Positions 60,988 through 64,000 of a stretch of 64,000 nucleotides of DNA are shown here, piece by piece. The stretch spans positions 1-64,000 of the forward strand of contig CAMDGD010000004.1 in NCBI GenBank assembly GCA_945897785.1, in the 5' to 3' direction. The notes under the pieces are model-generated. The model was not told the DNA's origin. It made no database searches and saw only the letters and a list, made by a program, of their open reading frames with translations. Within the stretch, counting starts at the first letter, position 1. Each line of letters starts with the position of its first letter. The position numbers were made by a program, and so were the translations under genes. The stretch comes from Paludibacter jiangxiensis. GTDB taxonomy: Bacteria > Bacteroidota > Bacteroidia > Bacteroidales > Paludibacteraceae.

Positions 60988-63900
60988 TTATCCATTTAAT
61001 AGAATTGCTGCTTTGCGGAGTTTGCCATTCATCAAAACCTTTAACGGTTTTTTAAATTGAATATGCTTAAAATATTCCGTTTTATTTTTCACTTTTTGCT
61101 GGGCGATAATATCCCAATTTACATAATCAGTATAAGATGAATCTTGTACCGACAAGTACCCAATATTCATGGAAGTAACATTATGAAAAAAATGTGAACC
61201 TAAGGATGAGTCGAGCGGAAAATTAGGCATGCTAATTTCTACAATTACTTTTGCATTAGATATTTGCGACCATGAAACAGGAATTCCCAAAAACTGATCG
61301 CGGGTACCCCATCTGCCGGGACCAATTAAAACATATTGTCGGCCTTCTTTTATCATTACATTGTTTAGAAATTCAATTTCCTTCATCATATCCAAGGTTT
61401 TCATTCTATCAAATTTCGCTGTATCTACAAAAATGATATCTGTTATATTGGTTATCTCTCCATTCCCTAGACTCGACTCGGTATATAACACTGTGTCTGA
61501 TTTAGCTACTTCCGAGATTAAGATATCATCCCGTTGTTGCGAGGTAACAATAGGTTTTATTTGCAATAAATAAAAGGAAGGTAAGCCATTTACGGTTTTG
61601 GTTAAATCGACCGCCCATTCTATTTCTATTGGAGAGCCCAGTGCATCTTTGGCAATATTTAACAGCTCGTCAATCAATTCGGCCAATGGTATATAGTTAT
61701 ATTTCAATATATTGGCAAAATTAATAATGCGTGGCCCCATGCTACCCAAGCCTGAATTAATCCGATCATTTTCCGGGTTATACACCGACACACAATGGTT
61801 TATAGTACCATGTTTTTCTGCCGTACTAATATCCAATAAGGTTAACGATGCATCCTCTCCTTCATTTAGAAAATCTTGTTGTTTTCGGCTTAAGTCAATA
61901 GCATAAAACTCTACCTGCGTACTTTTAAGCATGTCTTTTGGTGTGTACATGGCAATAGTTGGGTATTTTGGCGAGAAACGATACGACCGTCGTCCACCCA
62001 CCACATAATACCCCAACCCCATTGCCGCTACCGCAAAACCTTCTTCCGGTTTCATGTGAGCCACCGGATAATAATTATACGATTGTGCCGTACCGCTTAT
62101 ATGCGGATAATAATAATTATCGTGCTTGCTGCCTACCAGCTCCTGTAAAATTACGGCCATACGCTCATCTTCCAGTTTATGGTTGATAGCGTTAAAATAA
62201 GTACGAGAATCTTCGGAATATACCGAAGCATAAACTAATTTGATAGCAGTAATAAGCTGCACCAAGTCTTGTGCTTTATCTTCGTTATTATTTGGAATTA
62301 CAAAAGTATCAAAAACCCCCGCAAAAGGATGGCTCATAGAGTCTTCAGAAAGGCTAGAAGAACGAACCGCAATAGGGTTATCAATTTGAGCAATAAACTG
62401 TTTTAGTCTTTGCACCAAAGCATCTGACAAGCTCGCATTTACAAACATTTCTTTAATCTCTTTGTAAGAGAAGTTGGTATCAAAAACATACTTAGATAGT
62501 TTGTTATTCTCCATAAAAAGCTCAAACTCATCGGTGCCAATGATACCTGTTATAGGCGTACGAATATTGATTTCTTGTAAAAATTTAGAGAAATTTAGGT
62601 TGTAAATAAAGGTATTAATAAAAGCCAGGCCCCTTCCTTTTCCGCCTAACGAACCGGATGCTAGGGTAACAATATTTTTCTCGTCAATAGTAGTAACTTC
62701 GTCAATACTTAAAATTTTACCCTTTCGCTTTTCTTCTTTGTATGCTACAATAGAAGCTAAAAAGTACTGACGAAATTCTTCTACCGTTTCAAAATCAGTA
62801 ACACTTACAGGATTAATCGATTTAGCCAATTGAATTTCACCCCTAGACATCAACCACAAGGAAAATTGATTTTTTATGGCATGCAAATACAACGATTCTT
62901 TAGGTATTGTTGCTAAAATGCTTCTAAACTCTTTTAGCGTTTTTGCAACAGCCAAGGCTTTTCCTGCTTTATCGCGAAAAACAAAATCGCCAAAACCAAG
63001 TTGAGTAGTTAAAAACGATTTTAAATCGATTAACAACCGCTCCGAGTTTTTATTGATAAAGCTTACCTCCAGTTTTTTTGCAAGCTCTTCATTAGCAGCA
63101 TCAGACGATTGCAGTATAATGGGTAAGGTAAGCGTTTGTTTTTTAATGTATTTAATAAACCTAACACCGGCCGTTTTATCAAGTTCTCCGTTACGGTCAA
63201 ATTCCACATCAGAGATTACACAAAGCAAAAAATCCTTGTATTTCTCAAAAACGAACATGGCATCTTCGTAGTTTCTTGCATGCAAAATTTTTGGTCGAGA
63301 GCGCATTTTACTAATCTTATCTATCTCGTTCTTTTCAACCTCAGGCAATAATTGTTGAATTTGTCCGAATACAATCGAATACAAATTTTGCAAATACTTG
63401 GAATAATAAAAAGCGGAGTCTTCGATAAGCAATATTACGCGCACAAGTCCAATCTTGGTATCGTTTTCAACATTTACGCTATCCTCGATAGATTTTACTA
63501 TGGCAAATAGAATTTGAGAATTGCCATTCCATACAAAAATTTTATCGACAGAAAACACCGAAGGCACCAACTCCTCGAAATATTTTATGTTGTTTTTCTG
63601 GTTCAACAGCAAATAAACAGGCAGGTCTTTTTGTTTCTTTTTTATCTCTTGACTCAGTAAGATGGGCGAATCATTATCGAGTCCAACCATCAAAATAACC
63701 AAATCGAAATGGGTTGTTTTTAACAAATCCAAGGCTTCTTTGGCAGATGTAACTCCGGTGATACGAGGCAACGAAAATAAGCTGTATTGGTATATTTCTC
63801 CCATAAACTGTTCAAAAAAACCATCCTCGTTTTCTAGAATAAAAGCATCGTATAAGGTAGCTACAAAAAGGATGTTTTTTACTTTAAACTTCATCATATC

Positions 63901-64000
63901 CAAGTAAATATACTTGTCAAGTATTTGCTTGTTAAAATAAAGCTGAAGCGGTTGTTTGTCTTTTGTAAGCGATTTTCGGAAATCATCTACCTTGTGTTTA
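60988..64000 (-). CDS. Receiver-receiver-PEP-synthase-like ATP-grasp fusion (5' end outside window)
   Basis: The frame is open to the window edge, 32 codons beyond the TTG chosen by the track, so about 1003 residues are visible and the start is outside. In order (track numbering): a receiver-like domain to about 140 whose Asp position is Met (FDLVILMVGLDN); a second receiver-like domain about 150-310 with acidic residues, ISDVEF, SSD and NKN (Asp kept); then a PPDK/PpsA-type ATP-grasp domain from about 415 with SLGGKGRGLAFINTF, IAVRSSSLSEDS, FAGVFDTFV and IEWAVDLT. The phosphohistidine swivel and the PEP barrel of PpsA are absent; a C-terminal domain with GPGRWGTRDQFLG follows. The enzyme reaction is unknown. 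Confidence 0.8.
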   Translation of the reverse strand, partial: KHKVDDFRKSLTKDKQPLQLYFNKQILDKYIYLDMMKFKVKNILFVATLYDAFILENEDGFFEQFMGEIYQYSLFSLPRITGVTSAKEALDLLKTTHFDLVILMVGLDNDSPILLSQEIKKKQKDLPVYLLLNQKNNIKYFEELVPSVFSVDKIFVWNGNSQILFAIVKSIEDSVNVENDTKIGLVRVILLIEDSAFYYSKYLQNLYSIVFGQIQQLLPEVEKNEIDKISKMRSRPKILHARNYEDAMFVFEKYKDFLLCVISDVEFDRNGELDKTAGVRFIKYIKKQTLTLPIILQSSDAANEELAKKLEVSFINKNSERLLIDLKSFLTTQLGFGDFVFRDKAGKALAVAKTLKEFRSILATIPKESLYLHAIKNQFSLWLMSRGEIQLAKSINPVSVTDFETVEEFRQYFLASIVAYKEEKRKGKILSIDEVTTIDEKNIVTLASGSLGGKGRGLAFINTFIYNLNFSKFLQEINIRTPITGIIGTDEFELFMENNKLSKYVFDTNFSYKEIKEMFVNASLSDALVQRLKQFIAQIDNPIAVRSSSLSEDSMSHPFAGVFDTFVIPNNNEDKAQDLVQLITAIKLVYASVYSEDSRTYFNAINHKLEDERMAVILQELVGSKHDNYYYPHISGTAQSYNYYPVAHMKPEEGFAVAAMGLGYYVVGGRRSYRFSPKYPTIAMYTPKDMLKSTQVEFYAIDLSRKQQDFLNEGEDASLTLLDISTAEKHGTINHCVSVYNPENDRINSGLGSMGPRIINFANILKYNYIPLAELIDELLNIAKDALGSPIEIEWAVDLTKTVNGLPSFYLLQIKPIVTSQQRDDILISEVAKSDTVLYTESSLGNGEITNITDIIFVDTAKFDRMKTLDMMKEIEFLNNVMIKEGRQYVLIGPGRWGTRDQFLGIPVSWSQISNAKVIVEISMPNFPLDSSLGSHFFHNVTSMNIGYLSVQDSSYTDYVNWDIIAQQKVKNKTEYFKHIQFKKPLKVLMNGKLRKAAILLNG

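Overview
The window reads as a chromosomal segment of a low-GC member of the Bacteroidota. The support is: many promoters of the phylum-specific form TTTG-N18/20-TAnnTTTG, start codons without Shine-Dalgarno sequences, phylum-typical families (DUF4271 next to hemD, DUF4834, the Bacteroidota-type SufD tail) and phylum-typical gene order (hemD-rnpA-yidD-tatD, rimP-nusA-infB-cvpA-sufBCDSE, queC-queE-queD-queF). A candidate surface-lipoprotein export signal also fits. No phage, intact transposon, CRISPR array or rRNA was seen. The window is mostly housekeeping, in short operons on both strands.

Layout: 0-5.3 kb holds tRNA-Phe, a DUF898 membrane protein with an M48 protease, tRNA-Pro, cardiolipin synthase and ribD. 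5.4-12.7 kb holds prmC-recX, the pta / 3-hydroxyacyl-CoA dehydrogenase / ackA operon, proC, a VanZ-like protein and dprA, ending with a compact small-RNA gene. 12.9-18.7 kb holds argC, trmD, an M16 protease, an O-methyltransferase, a thioesterase, a MIP18/DUF59 Fe-S gene, lpxH and DUF2721. 18.7-21.8 kb holds a decayed ThuA-like pseudogene, then argR-GNAT-argG behind a consensus ARG box. 22-32.7 kb holds cspA, tadA, a PAP2-like gene, rpoN, a nucleoside kinase, argD, an epimerase, a LOG-family gene, DUF4271, hemD, rnpA, yidD and tatD. 32.7-45.6 kb holds rpmH, tsaE, efp, the queuosine cluster, punA, lpxK, a lipoprotein, mdh, holB, metF, DUF4834, fba and a small membrane protein. 45.9-60.3 kb holds a nucleotide-sugar-epimerase-like SDR, a large secreted HExxH/beta-propeller protein, rimP-nusA-infB-cvpA and the SUF operon. 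60.3-64 kb holds an atypical signalling pair (LuxR-type regulator without its phospho-Asp, and a receiver/receiver/ATP-grasp fusion) that runs off the right edge.

Functional links: arginine synthesis is dispersed (argC, argR-GNAT-argG, argD), with a regulatory box over the argR start region. SUF genes form one operon with a candidate 22-bp operator, while the DUF59 partner lies about 37 kb away. Acetate/acyl-CoA energy metabolism (pta, ackA) is interrupted by a hydroxyacyl-CoA dehydrogenase. Several near-perfect palindromes sit at the -33 regions of promoters (suf, mdh, rpoN, small RNA) and are the best unexplained regulatory signals. The features most worth a second look are the small RNA, the ThuA-like pseudogene, the REC-REC-ATP-grasp/LuxR pair and these palindromes.
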